A stretch of 49,687 nt of DNA from an uncultured Prevotella sp. (GCA_900556465.1 USPK01000004.1:1-49687), one strand, 5' to 3'; counted from the first letter of the stretch, positions 7,766 to 16,511 are shown. Made by a program: numbers and translations. The notes: generated by a model from the letters alone, not told the origin.

Positions 7766-9958
7766 ATGAAATCCTACTTACTGACTACGTTCCTGGCCTG
7801 CGCCCTGACGGCTACGGCCACGGCGGCAGAGCCCAAGACCATCCGCATAGCCACGGACCAGACCGACCTTGTGCTCAGTGTGGGCGACAACGGCCGCCTT
7901 TATCAGGTGTACTTCGGCGAGAAGCTCCGCCACGCTTCCGATTTGGAGAAGCTCCCCTGGAGCATCCACGCCGGCTCCGACGGCAGCGTCAGCCAGCGTG
8001 GCTGGGAGGTCTACAGCGGTTCCGGCAACGAGGATTACTTTGAGCCCGCCATCGCCGTGACCCACAGCGACGGCAATCCCTCCACCTATTTATATTATGT
8101 CTCCTCCACGTCGAAGCCCGTCGATGGCGGTACGCAGACCGACATCGTCCTGCGCGACGACCAGTATCCCTTCACCGTCACGCTCCACTACGTGGCCTAC
8201 GAGGCCGAGAACGTCATCAAGACCTGGAGCGACATCAGCCACGAGGAGAAGGGGAGCGTCACACTGACCGCCTATGCTTCCACGATGCTCTATTTCAACC
8301 GCCCGGCCTACTATCTGACCGAGTTCAGCGGCGACTGGGCCAAGGAGGCGCAAATGAGTTCGCAGCGCCTGCAATTCGGCAAGAAGGTCATCGACACCAA
8401 GCTGGGCAGCCGTGCCGCCATGCACACGTCGCCCTTCTTTGAGGTCGGGCTGGACAGCCCCGTCGAGGAAAACCGCGGCGAAGTGCTGATGGGCACGCTC
8501 GGCTGGACGGGAAATTTCCGCTTTACGTTCGAGGTGGACAACGTAGGCAATCTGCGCGTCATCCCTGCCATCAATCCCTACGCCTCCGCTTACGAGCTGA
8601 AGCGCGGTGAGGTCTTTACGACACCCGAGTTCATCTTCACCCTCAGCCAGAGGGGGACGGGCGAGGGCAGCCGTAACCTGCACGACTGGGCCCGCAACTA
8701 CAGCCTCAAGGGCGGGCAGGCGGACCGCATGACCCTTTTGAACAACTGGGAGAATACGGGTTTCAACTTCGACCAGGACATCCTGGCCGGCCTCATGAAG
8801 GAAGCGAAGCATCTGGGCGTGGACCTCTTCCTGCTGGACGACGGCTGGTTCGGTAACAAATACCCCCGCAAGGACGACCATGCCGGTCTGGGCGACTGGG
8901 AAGTGACCCACAGCAAGTTGCCCGGCGGCGTGCCCGCACTGGTCCAGGCCGCCAAGGAGGCCGGCGTGAAGTTCGGCATCTGGATTGAACCCGAGATGGT
9001 CAACCCCAAGAGCGAGCTCTTCGAGCAACATCCCGAGTGGGCCATCCATTACCCCAACCGCAAACTCTACTACTACCGCAACCAGCTGGTGCTCGACCTG
9101 AGCAACCCCGAAGTGCAGGACTACGTTTTCGGCGTAGTGGACCGGATTATGAAGGAAAACCCCGAAATCGCTTTCTTTAAGTGGGACTGCAACAGCCCTA
9201 TCACGAACATCTACTCGCCCTATCTGGGCAAGCACCAGAGGCAGCTCTACATCGACCACGTCCGCGGCGTCTACAACGTGTTCCGCCGCGTGAAGGAAGC
9301 CTATCCCGACCTGCCCATGATGCTCTGCTCGGGCGGCGGCGCGCGCTGCGACTACGAGGCACTGAAATACTTCGACGAGTTCTGGTGCTCGGACAACACG
9401 GACCCCGTCGAGCGCCTCTACATACAGTGGGGCTTCTCGCAGTTCTTCCCCGCGAAGGCCATGTGCGCGCACGTCACCAGCTGGAACCGCGCCGCCAGCG
9501 TCAAGTTCCGCACCGACGTGGCCTCCATGTGCAAGCTCGGCTTCGACCTCGGTCTCAAGGAACTGACGCCCGACGAACTGGCCTACTGCCAGGAAGCCGT
9601 AGCCAACTGGAAGTCGTTCCGTCCGGCCCTGCTGGACGGCGACCAGTACCGTCTCGTTTCGCCCTATTCGTCGAACCACATGGCCGTGAACTACGTCAGC
9701 AAGGACCGTGCGCAGGCCGTGCTCTTTGCTTACGACATCCATCCGCGCTATCAGGAGAAACTCATGAACGTACGCCTGCAAGGCCTCGACCCTGACCGTA
9801 ACTACAAGGTCGAGGAGGTGAACCTCATGCCCGGCGTCAGCTCCACGCTGGCCTCGAACGGTCAGGTCTACACCGGCGACTATCTGATGAAGGTCGGTCT
9901 CGAGGTGTTCACCATTAATTCCATGTCGAGCCGCGTCGTTCGCTTGACGGCACAGTAA
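7766..9958 (+). CDS. alpha-galactosidase, family GH36
   Basis: Secreted or periplasmic retaining alpha-galactosidase that removes terminal alpha-linked galactose. The 730 residues begin with a signal peptide (MKSYLLTTFLACALTATATA). An N-terminal beta-supersandwich, a central TIM barrel and a C-terminal beta domain follow, as in bacterial GH36 of about 720-740 residues. Family motifs are intact: LLDDGWFGNKYPRKDD, GIWIEPEMVNPKSEL, the nucleophile Asp474 in FFKWDCN, the CSGGGARCDYEALKYF loop, and the acid/base Asp543 in SDNTDPVERLYIQWGFSQFFP. The nucleophile to acid/base spacing fits characterised members. It lies 29 bp after the TonB receptor gene. A strong intrinsic terminator follows at 10016-10053. 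Confidence 0.95.
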   Translation: MKSYLLTTFLACALTATATAAEPKTIRIATDQTDLVLSVGDNGRLYQVYFGEKLRHASDLEKLPWSIHAGSDGSVSQRGWEVYSGSGNEDYFEPAIAVTHSDGNPSTYLYYVSSTSKPVDGGTQTDIVLRDDQYPFTVTLHYVAYEAENVIKTWSDISHEEKGSVTLTAYASTMLYFNRPAYYLTEFSGDWAKEAQMSSQRLQFGKKVIDTKLGSRAAMHTSPFFEVGLDSPVEENRGEVLMGTLGWTGNFRFTFEVDNVGNLRVIPAINPYASAYELKRGEVFTTPEFIFTLSQRGTGEGSRNLHDWARNYSLKGGQADRMTLLNNWENTGFNFDQDILAGLMKEAKHLGVDLFLLDDGWFGNKYPRKDDHAGLGDWEVTHSKLPGGVPALVQAAKEAGVKFGIWIEPEMVNPKSELFEQHPEWAIHYPNRKLYYYRNQLVLDLSNPEVQDYVFGVVDRIMKENPEIAFFKWDCNSPITNIYSPYLGKHQRQLYIDHVRGVYNVFRRVKEAYPDLPMMLCSGGGARCDYEALKYFDEFWCSDNTDPVERLYIQWGFSQFFPAKAMCAHVTSWNRAASVKFRTDVASMCKLGFDLGLKELTPDELAYCQEAVANWKSFRPALLDGDQYRLVSPYSSNHMAVNYVSKDRAQAVLFAYDIHPRYQEKLMNVRLQGLDPDRNYKVEEVNLMPGVSSTLASNGQVYTGDYLMKVGLEVFTINSMSSRVVRLTAQ

Positions 9959-10015
9959 AGGCCGCCGCGGCGCGGGGCCCCGGCCGCCCCGCGCCACTCG
10001 CCGCCTCCGCCACCC

Positions 10016-10053
10016 GGCGGGTAGCAACTCCGGTAGCTGCCCGCCTTTTTTTT
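10016..10053 (+). terminator. intrinsic terminator of the alpha-galactosidase gene
   Basis: A 10-bp stem (GGCGGGTAGC at 10016-10025, GCTGCCCGCC at 10036-10045, one G-U) with a 10-nt loop, followed by eight T residues. Confidence 0.9.
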
Positions 10054-10120
10054 GTCGCGCCGGCCTGTGGGTGCGGCGGGTCGCGCGGGGGCCGTTTCGC
10101 GTCGGACAGTTCCCGTCGTC

Positions 10121-10179
10121 ACGAGCCTTAGCCCCGTCGCTACGGGCCTTAGCCCCGTAAAAACTTCCCTAAGGCCCGT
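10121..10179. repeat. 21-bp-period quasi-palindrome array, locus 1 (three units)
   Basis: Three 17-bp units start at 10121, 10142 and 10163, each separated by 4 bp, so the period is exactly 21 bp. The units are ACGAGCCTTAGCCCCGT, ACGGGCCTTAGCCCCGT and ACTTCCCTAAGGCCCGT. Unit 2 and unit 3 also form an 11-bp perfect inverted repeat (10142-10152 with 10169-10179). The array lies between the convergent alpha-galactosidase and M64 genes. The 322-bp gap 9959-10280 otherwise holds only the two terminators. Confidence 0.8.
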
Positions 10180-10198
10180 GGCGGCGTCCCCGGCGGCC

Positions 10199-10248
10199 GA
10201 AAAAAGACGGCCCGCTCCCGGCGCCTGGGGCGCAAGGAGCGGGCCGTC
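10199..10248 (-). terminator. intrinsic terminator of the M64 peptidase gene
   Basis: A 13-bp perfect stem (10206-10218 with 10236-10248) followed on the minus strand by six T residues. Confidence 0.9.
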
Positions 10249-10280
10249 CTTCCGGACTGTCCCGCCGCAGCGGGCTGGGC

Positions 10281-11603
10281 TCACGGGCGGCCCTCCGGGT
10301 CCGTGTAGAAGCGGATAAGGCCCTCGAGCGCTTTCTGACAGACGGGGCAGAACTCCGCAACGGTGTTGACGCGCATGCGGCAGTCGCGGCAGGCACGGTA
10401 AACGCCCTTCGACTGATAGCCCGCGCCCTCAAAGACGCCCACATGGCGCGTGTCGCCCTCGGCATAGCGGTCCTCGGGCGTCGGCACGGGCGTGTCGTCG
10501 CTCACCATCTGCTGCCACTTCTGGTCGAAGTGGGCCAGCGTCGTGATGTTACGTTCCCACGGCTCCACGTCGGGCGTGTAGTAGGCGGCATAGCCGTCGT
10601 CGTAGGCATACTCGTCGGCCAGGCCGCCGAAGCTATGGCCAAACTCGTGGACCACTACGGGCAGAAACCACTCGTTTCTCGACGCGGCCAGCGTGTAAGA
10701 GTTGAAAATGCCGCCCCCGCCGTATTCGTCCGTGTTGGCCAGGATGAGGAGATGCTCGTAGGGGATGCTGTCGAGCGCATCGTGCAGGCGTTTCAGGCGG
10801 AGCGTCGTTAGGTAACGCTCGGAGTAGAACGTGTTGAAGTGGCTGGCCAGGGCCGTCTGCCGCCACAGGCCGTCGGCGGGCTGGCTGACGCCGCTTTCGG
10901 CGGAGGGCAGGGCCACGGCCACGATGTTGAAGCGCCCCTTGAGCTGCGTGAAGGGAGCGTGGGCGAAGAGGGCATCCATGGCCTGCCGGGCGTGGTGGTA
11001 GAACGAGTCGGCCTCGGCGGCGGTGTAGCCCTCGGCGACGATGGCCACGTCGATGCACTCCTCGGGCGAGCCGCTGCGCAGGAGGTAGCGGTGGGGAGCG
11101 GCCTCGGTGCCGCGCTGGCGTATGAGCACGTCGGCGGGGTCTATGTCGCAGGCGTAGCTGGCTGTGACGTCGCGGTGCAGGTCGTTGAGCTCTACCTCAA
11201 GGCGTACGGGATGCTTGGGGAAGGGCAGGAGAAAGACGTTCTCGAACGAGCGGGCGCGACGGCTGGCCTCGACGGTGGCCTGCCATTCCTGGAACAGGGT
11301 GGAGAAGGAGTGGCGGTAGACGACGCGGCCCGATGCGGCGTCGCGCAGCGTGATGCGCCCGTTGCCGGCCAGGTAGAGGCTGTCGAGGCGCACGCGGCGC
11401 CCTGCCCAGCCCGGGCTGGCCGAGAGTTCGTCGAGGTAGATTTCCTGGTGGGCGCTGTCGCCCGCGAAGACGAGGTCCACGCGCAGCGTGCGCGGTTCAA
11501 ACCACTGGTCGAAGTCCGGCTGGGCCGTGAGGGGCAGGCCGAACGTGAGGCACGCGGCCAGCAGGAGGCCGCGCAGCCAGGCATAGCGTTGTGAATGTTG
11601 CAT
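10281..11603 (-). CDS. M64-family (IgA peptidase-like) secreted metallopeptidase
   Basis: Predicted secreted zinc metallopeptidase. Family M64 was founded on an IgA-cleaving enzyme, and gut Bacteroidota carry many members thought to act on host or mucin-type glycoproteins. The 440-residue protein has a signal peptide (LLLAACLTFGLPLTAQ), an N-terminal beta-sandwich domain (about residues 28-160) and a catalytic domain. The zinc site is visible: HEFGHSFGGLADEY with His319, Glu320, His323 and the downstream Asp330. A Cys-rich tail (CRDCRMR, FCPVC) could form disulfides or a knob near the active site. It is a single-gene unit with a perfect -7 box at 11653-11660 and its own terminator. The actual substrate cannot be read from sequence. 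Confidence 0.9.
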   Translation of the reverse strand: MQHSQRYAWLRGLLLAACLTFGLPLTAQPDFDQWFEPRTLRVDLVFAGDSAHQEIYLDELSASPGWAGRRVRLDSLYLAGNGRITLRDAASGRVVYRHSFSTLFQEWQATVEASRRARSFENVFLLPFPKHPVRLEVELNDLHRDVTASYACDIDPADVLIRQRGTEAAPHRYLLRSGSPEECIDVAIVAEGYTAAEADSFYHHARQAMDALFAHAPFTQLKGRFNIVAVALPSAESGVSQPADGLWRQTALASHFNTFYSERYLTTLRLKRLHDALDSIPYEHLLILANTDEYGGGGIFNSYTLAASRNEWFLPVVVHEFGHSFGGLADEYAYDDGYAAYYTPDVEPWERNITTLAHFDQKWQQMVSDDTPVPTPEDRYAEGDTRHVGVFEGAGYQSKGVYRACRDCRMRVNTVAEFCPVCQKALEGLIRFYTDPEGRP

Positions 11604-11652
11604 ATAACTGGATGTGATGTGTGACAGGTTTCCTGGAAATTGTATTTAAGGG

Positions 11653-11660
11653 CAAAATTA
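11653..11660 (-). promoter_or_regulatory. -7 box of the M64 peptidase promoter
   Basis: The minus strand reads TAATTTTG, a perfect TAnnTTTG, 49 bp before the start codon. The stretch 11670-11830 between it and the next hairpin is very GC-rich with no gene. Confidence 0.7.
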
Positions 11661-11836
11661 AGCAAAGGCGGGCGTCGGGGCAAGCGAAAAGGCCGTTTTC
11701 GGCCTCGCCCCGGCCCGATTCACGCGGCAGGCCGGGGCGGCGGACCGGGGATGGGGCAGTGCGACGGACGGAGGGGCCGGACGTCGCGCCGCCGCCGTCC
11801 GCCGCCCAGCCGCCTTGGCTCCCCGCCCACATACGG

Positions 11837-11870
11837 CAATGGGCCGGCCCGCGAAAGGGTCGGCCCATTG
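11837..11870 (-). terminator. hairpin after the OmpA-type lipoprotein gene
   Basis: A 14-bp stem with one G-U (11837-11850 with 11857-11870) and a 6-nt loop, 31 bp after the stop codon. It lacks a clear T run on the minus strand, so it may act as an mRNA 3' end stabiliser rather than a classic terminator. Confidence 0.6.
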
Positions 11871-11901
11871 TGGCGTATAGGGATTCTGTCGAACGGACGG
11901 G

Positions 11902-12774
11902 TTACTCTGTGGCCTCTTCCGGAGCCTGGTCGATGAGGTCGAGGAACTGGTCGAGCTTCGGCGTAATGATGATCTGCGTGCGACGGTTGCGCTGGCGGCC
12001 GGTGGCGGTGTCGTTTGAAGCCACGGGGTTATACTCGCCACGTCCTGCGGCGCTGAGGCGCTTCGGGTCTACGCCGTAGTCGTTCTGCAAGGCCTGGACC
12101 ACAGAGCTGGCGCGCAGCGCGGAGAGGTCCCAGTTGTTGCGGATGTTCTTCTGGGAGATGGGCACGTTGTCCGTATTGCCCTCTACCAGCACGTCGTAGT
12201 CCTTGTAGTCCAGGATAATCTTGGCAATCTTGGAGAGCGTTTCGCCGGCACGGTCGCCTATTTCGTACGAACCGCTCTTATAGAGCATGTTGTCGGCCAG
12301 AGAGATGTAGACTACGCCCTTAAGCACCTGTACGTCGACGTCGTTCATCTCTTCGCGGGTGAGTGAGCGGGTGAGCTTGTTGGTAAGGGCCTGGTTGAGC
12401 GAGTCGCTCTTGCTCTTGGCTTCCACAAGCTGCTTGATGAACTTGTTAGAGGCGTTGATTTCGTCCACCAGCTTCGAGATGTTGACGTTACCCTGCTGCA
12501 CGTTCGTCGTGTACGAGCCTTGCAGCTGGGCGTAGGCGTCGCGCAGCTCCTTGTTGCGGGCCTGCTCGTCGGCCAGGCGCTCCTCGAGGCTCTTGGCGTT
12601 CGTGTTGCACGAGGCGAGTTGTACTTTCACGTCGTTGTAGCTGCGCTGCAAGTCGCCGTGTTCGCTCTGGAGCTGGTCGTAGTTGGTTTGCAGCTCAGCG
12701 AACTTCTGTTTGCTCACGCAACTGGTCATGAGCGCGGTGCCCATAAGGGCCATGATGGCTACACTGTACTTCAT
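11902..12774 (-). CDS. OmpA-family lipoprotein with coiled coil
   Basis: A 290-residue envelope lipoprotein expected to tether the outer membrane to peptidoglycan. The start is the ATG at 12774, because it gives a clean lipoprotein signal (MKYSVAIMALMGTALMTSC, lipidated Cys19). The longer frame from 12840 adds 22 non-secretory residues. A heptad-rich helical region (about residues 25-125) with many Gln, Leu and Glu residues suggests a coiled coil. The C-terminal OmpA/MotB domain shows VLVEGNTDNVP, NNWDLSALRASSVVQAL and a final RNRRTQIIITPKL, the expected peptidoglycan-binding pattern. A near-consensus -7 box (TAAATTG on the minus strand, 12829-12835) lies upstream. The neighbour upstream is an unrelated rluA-type gene. 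Confidence 0.9.
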   Translation of the reverse strand: MKYSVAIMALMGTALMTSCVSKQKFAELQTNYDQLQSEHGDLQRSYNDVKVQLASCNTNAKSLEERLADEQARNKELRDAYAQLQGSYTTNVQQGNVNISKLVDEINASNKFIKQLVEAKSKSDSLNQALTNKLTRSLTREEMNDVDVQVLKGVVYISLADNMLYKSGSYEIGDRAGETLSKIAKIILDYKDYDVLVEGNTDNVPISQKNIRNNWDLSALRASSVVQALQNDYGVDPKRLSAAGRGEYNPVASNDTATGRQRNRRTQIIITPKLDQFLDLIDQAPEEATE

Positions 12775-12926
12775 ATCTTTTGGTTTTGGTTTGTTGCTGT
12801 TTTGACTATTTCTGAAGCAATTTGGGCGCAATTTACGCATTTCCGGCCGAACGGCGTAAGTTTTTTGTTTTCATTAACTGTCTGCGGGGCTTAGGCGCGC
12901 AGGTTTAAGACTAAGTAGCATATCTT

Positions 12927-13793
12927 TCAGTCGAATGCGCGGAGAAACGACTTCGGGATTGGGGTGTCGAACTGTAGGGGTTCGCCCGTAATGGGGTGAT
13001 AGAGATTGAGGCGGAAGGCATGGAGGGCGAGCCGGCCTATGGGGTCGTCGCCGTTGCCGTATTTGATGTCGCCGCAGACCGGGGTCCCGAGGTCCTGCAT
13101 GTGGACGCGGATCTGGTTCTTGCGGCCCGTCTCGAGCTTCAACTCTACGAGGGTCTGGCGGTAGTGGGTTACGGCGAACTTCCCGCCGTTGTCGACGGGC
13201 GAGGACAGGGTGAAGTAGGCCTTGTTGTCTTTCAGCCAGCTCTTCACCGTGCCCTGTTCCTGCGGGAGGCAGCCGCTGACCAAGGCGACGTAGCGCCGGT
13301 CGGTGACAATCTCGTGCCAGTTGTGCTCCAATATTTGCTCGGCCTGCAGGGTCTTGGCGTAGACCAGCAGCCCCGAGGTGTCGCGGTCCAGGCGGTGGAC
13401 CACGTGGGCGTTGCAGCGTTGGCGCGTGCGGCGGAAGTATTCGTCGAGAATCGTCTTTACGCAGAAGGCGTGGTGGCCCGTGGCCATGGAGAGGACGCCC
13501 GGGTTCTTTTCGATGACCACCAGGTGCGGGTCTTCGTAGACCAGGCGGATGAAGCGGCTGACCAGTTGCGGGCCGGGCTTCCGCTTACTGATACCGACCG
13601 TCATCCCGGGTTGGAGGGGAAAGTCGTACTGCTGGCGGATGACTTGATTGACCGTGACGCCGCCGCCCTTCAGGATGGCTTTGGCGCGGGTATGGCTGAT
13701 GCCGTCCAGCGCAGTCTGGATGAACGGCAGGAGTGTGGTCGCGGTTTTGACGGTAAAGGTCGTCTCTGTGGGACGATGAGGACTTTTTTGCAT
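12927..13793 (-). CDS. RluA-family 23S rRNA/tRNA pseudouridine synthase
   Basis: Cytoplasmic enzyme that isomerises specific uridines to pseudouridine in structural RNA. In the 288 residues an S4-like RNA-binding domain covers about 15-75 (SHTRAKAILKGGGVTVNQ), followed by the catalytic domain. The family motif HRLDRDTSGLLVY carries the catalytic Asp136. The motifs GRKNQIRVHMQDLG and RLALHAFRL near the C terminus are also typical. The architecture fits RluA/RluD, but which position it modifies cannot be told. The GH92 gene ends 44 bp upstream on the same strand, so co-transcription is possible although the functions are unrelated. Confidence 0.93.
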   Translation of the reverse strand: MQKSPHRPTETTFTVKTATTLLPFIQTALDGISHTRAKAILKGGGVTVNQVIRQQYDFPLQPGMTVGISKRKPGPQLVSRFIRLVYEDPHLVVIEKNPGVLSMATGHHAFCVKTILDEYFRRTRQRCNAHVVHRLDRDTSGLLVYAKTLQAEQILEHNWHEIVTDRRYVALVSGCLPQEQGTVKSWLKDNKAYFTLSSPVDNGGKFAVTHYRQTLVELKLETGRKNQIRVHMQDLGTPVCGDIKYGNGDDPIGRLALHAFRLNLYHPITGEPLQFDTPIPKSFLRAFD

Positions 13794-13837
13794 GTAAGGA
13801 TATAAAGTTTAGAAGTGAAGCGGCGGGGCGGGCGGAC

Positions 13838-16123
13838 TTATTCCGCGCCCCATCGGGTCGGGCTTTCGCTCATGAAGAACTCGAGGCGCCCGCCCTGGGC
13901 CAGTTGTTCGTGCGTCAGGAAGGGGCGGTCTACGGGCCGGCCGTTGAGGCGCACGGCCTTGACGTAGCGCGCGGCGGCGCTGTTGCCGTGGGCCACGACG
14001 GTCAACTCGCGCCCGCCGGACAGCCGGAGGCGGGCTTGGCGGACCAACGGGCGGCCCAGCGTCCAGACCGGGCGGCCGGGGCACACCTGGTAGAGCCCTA
14101 CGGCGCTCAGTACGTACCAGGCCGACATCTGCCCGCAGTCTTCGTTGCCCGCTATGCCGTCCGGGGCGGCGGCGTAGAGCGAGCGGAGGATGCTGTCGCA
14201 CACGGCCTGCGTGCGGTCGGGGCGTCCCGCGTAGTTGTAGAGGTAGGCCACGTGGTGACTGGGTTCGTTGCCGTGGGCATACTGGCCGATGAGGCCCGAA
14301 ATATCCACCGAGGCCGCTTCGCCGGAGATTTCGGACGGCGCGGTAAAGAGGCTGTCGAGGCGGGTAACGAAGGCTTCCCTTCCGCCCATGAGGCCGATGA
14401 GCCCCGCTACGTCGTGCGGCACGAACCAAGTCCACTGCCAGGCGTTGCCCTCGCAGTAGTCGTCGTTGCGGTGGTCCGAGCGGCGCGGGTCGAAGGGCGT
14501 GCGCCACGAGCCGTCGCTCTGCCGGCCGCGCATGAATCGCGTGGCCGGGTCGAAGTATTGGCGGTAGGCCTGGGCCCACCGGTCGTAGCGCCGGGCCCCG
14601 GCGGAGTCGCCGCAGGCCTGGGCCAGCCGGGCGATGCACCAGTCGTCGTAGGCATACTCCAAGGCCTTGGCAACGCTCTCGCGGTCGCCGTCGCTGGGGA
14701 TGAAACCGAGCGTATTTTTCAGCCGGCGGGCCGGCGGCAGCAGGTCACGCCGCTTGTAGGCCGGAATGACGGGCGCGAGCCCGGTCGTGTCGCCCTCGGC
14801 CAGCTTCAGGCAGGCCCGGTAGGCCTTCTCCACGTCGAAGTCGCGCAGCCCTTTGCTCCAGGCGTCCGCCGCCAGGGAGGCAAAGTGGTAGCCTATCATG
14901 CAGGCGGTGTAGTTCGAGGCGCAGTCCCATTTCGGCACGACGCCCCCTTCGTCCGCCTTACGGAGCAGCACGCGGAGATAGTGCTCGTTGGCCTCCGGCT
15001 CGATGAGCGAGAGCAGCGGATGCAGGGCGCGAAACGTGTCCCAGAGCGAGAATATCGTGTAGTTGGCTTCCGCGGAACGGTGAATCTTCAGGTCCATGCC
15101 GCGATAGCGTCCGTCGGTGTCGGAGAATAGCGCCGGCGCGATGGCCGTATGGTAGAGGGCCGTATAGAATATGGTGTCGCGGGGCACGACGTCGATGCGT
15201 CCCAGCCAGGCGTTCCATTTCTGCCGCGCCGCCTGCCGCACGCGGTCGAAGTTCCAGTCCGGCAGCTCGCTTTCCAGGTTGCGGCGCGCCCCTTCGTAGT
15301 CCACGGCCGAGACGGCCGCCCGCACCATCACCGCCTCCCCGCCGGCTGTCGGGAAGTGTACCACCAGTTTGCAGCGGGCCTGCGGGCCGGCCGTCGTCTC
15401 TACGGTGTCGCGCACCACGTCGTAGCCCGCGAACGGCTTCGAGCACTGGGCGTAGAAGTAAAGCTCCTGGTCGTAGGCCCACCAATAGGAACGGCGGTGC
15501 GCGCGTATTGTTACCGAGTCGACCACCTCTACGTCCATTTCCAGGTTCGTCTGTTCCTGGATGCCGTAGTCCAGGTCCAGGATGAAGCCCGCCTGCCGGC
15601 TGTCGGGGAAGGTGTAGCGGTGCAGGGCCGCCCGCTCTGTTGCCGTCAGTTCGGCGCGTATGCCGTAGCGCTGCAGCCCGACGGCGTAGTAGCCCGGTTC
15701 GGCCTGCTCGTCGTCGTGACTGAAGGCCGAGGCGTAAGGCATGGCCTGGTGGCCCGTTTCCTTTTCGCCGGCGTAGTCCAGCTGCGGCCGGCCGACGAAG
15801 GGCATAAGGAGAAAGTCGCCGAAGTCGGCACAGCCCGTCCCGCTCAGCCGGGTGTGGGAAAATCCGTTGAGGGTCCGGTCGTCGTAGTGGTAGCCCGAGC
15901 AGGCGTCCCAACCGCTCCAGCGCGTGTCGGGGCCGGGCTGAATCATGCCGTGCGGCACGACGGCGCCCGGGTGCGTATGTCCGTGGCCGCCGGTCCCTAT
16001 GAACGGGTCCACCCAGCGGGCATAGTCATCCTGTGCGGCTACGGGGACCGCCGTGCAGCACAGCCAGAAGGCGAGCAGGCCCCGGACCAGGCGGCCCGCT
16101 CGGCGGAAGCATTTCAAATCCAT
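13838..16123 (-). CDS. GH92 family glycosidase (alpha-mannosidase type)
   Basis: Secreted calcium-dependent exo-alpha-mannosidase family acting on N-glycan or other mannose branches. I chose the ATG at 16123, giving 761 residues with a signal peptide (LLAFWLCCTAVPVAAQ). The open frame to 16402 adds 93 basic residues and runs through the promoter. GH92 signatures run in order: YARWVDPFIGTGGHGHTHPGA, MIQPGPDTRWSGWD, GFSHTRLSGTG, SLWDTFRALHPL, GNEPSHHVAYLYNY and GIAGNEDCGQMSAWYVLSA. The last two contain the expected acidic catalytic and Ca-binding residues. The length of about 750 is normal. The linkage (1,2, 1,3, 1,4 or 1,6) cannot be assigned. A perfect -7 box lies only 5 bp upstream of the ATG, which suggests a leaderless or nearly leaderless mRNA. 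Confidence 0.93.
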   Translation of the reverse strand: MDLKCFRRAGRLVRGLLAFWLCCTAVPVAAQDDYARWVDPFIGTGGHGHTHPGAVVPHGMIQPGPDTRWSGWDACSGYHYDDRTLNGFSHTRLSGTGCADFGDFLLMPFVGRPQLDYAGEKETGHQAMPYASAFSHDDEQAEPGYYAVGLQRYGIRAELTATERAALHRYTFPDSRQAGFILDLDYGIQEQTNLEMDVEVVDSVTIRAHRRSYWWAYDQELYFYAQCSKPFAGYDVVRDTVETTAGPQARCKLVVHFPTAGGEAVMVRAAVSAVDYEGARRNLESELPDWNFDRVRQAARQKWNAWLGRIDVVPRDTIFYTALYHTAIAPALFSDTDGRYRGMDLKIHRSAEANYTIFSLWDTFRALHPLLSLIEPEANEHYLRVLLRKADEGGVVPKWDCASNYTACMIGYHFASLAADAWSKGLRDFDVEKAYRACLKLAEGDTTGLAPVIPAYKRRDLLPPARRLKNTLGFIPSDGDRESVAKALEYAYDDWCIARLAQACGDSAGARRYDRWAQAYRQYFDPATRFMRGRQSDGSWRTPFDPRRSDHRNDDYCEGNAWQWTWFVPHDVAGLIGLMGGREAFVTRLDSLFTAPSEISGEAASVDISGLIGQYAHGNEPSHHVAYLYNYAGRPDRTQAVCDSILRSLYAAAPDGIAGNEDCGQMSAWYVLSAVGLYQVCPGRPVWTLGRPLVRQARLRLSGGRELTVVAHGNSAAARYVKAVRLNGRPVDRPFLTHEQLAQGGRLEFFMSESPTRWGAE

Positions 16124-16127
16124 GTGA

Positions 16128-16135
16128 CAAAGGTA
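16128..16135 (-). promoter_or_regulatory. -7 box directly before the GH92 start
   Basis: The minus strand reads TACCTTTG, a perfect TAnnTTTG, and ends 5 bp before the ATG. The predicted transcription start falls at or next to the start codon. Confidence 0.6.
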
Positions 16136-16356
16136 AGCCTCGGTGACCGATTGGCCAAATTTATCGGTAAAAAAGCGCACCGTCGCCCGTCGCGCTCCCC
16201 TCGCGCCCTCTTTTTTCGGCCGCGGGGCCAATAAACAGGGCGCGGCGGCGTGCCGCAGGGCCAAATCTGCGTATTTTTTATGGCACGGGGACAGGATGCG
16301 GGCCGGACAACTCAAGGAAAAACAGGCTTTCCCTTGGTTCGCCGCCCGCCTTTTGC

Positions 16357-16364
16357 TAATTTTG
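16357..16364 (+). promoter_or_regulatory. -7 box of the MATE gene promoter
   Basis: TAATTTTG, a perfect TAnnTTTG, with a TTG at 16334-16336 about 20 bp upstream in the place of the -33 element. It predicts a leader of about 140 nt. Confidence 0.7.
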
Positions 16365-16394
16365 CCGGAAATTTCATAAGTAAACAGATTAGAA

Positions 16395-16498
16395 CTCCTC
16401 ATCGGAGGGCCAGGGTGCCGGATAAGATGACTTGGGGGAACCAGCCATCTTGTCCGGCACCTTGTCTGTTGGACTCAAGGATAAGAATGTCGGACAGA
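16395..16498 (+). promoter_or_regulatory. three-hairpin leader of the MATE gene (candidate cis-regulatory RNA)
   Basis: Three successive hairpins fill the 5' leader: CTCC/GGAG (16395-16407); a 16-bp stem with one G-U (16414-16429 with 16446-16461) and a 16-nt loop containing ACTTGGGGGAACCAGC; and a 10-bp stem with one mismatch (16465-16474 with 16489-16498). The third ends 13 bp before the ATG and could mask the translation start. No T run follows hairpin 2, so it does not look like a simple terminator. I do not recognise a known riboswitch class. Confidence 0.5.
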
Positions 16499-16511
16499 AT
16501 AATAAAGGAGT

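Noticed and set aside
8090..10027. 645-codon minus-strand frame opposite the alpha-galactosidase
   Set aside because: Shadow frame; it runs through the terminator at 10016 and has no recognisable domain.
10052..10318. 88-codon frame with repeats of the SPVATGL type
   Set aside because: It is the translation of the 21-bp DNA array plus two terminators; there is no start context, and the period of 21 bp stays open in several frames.
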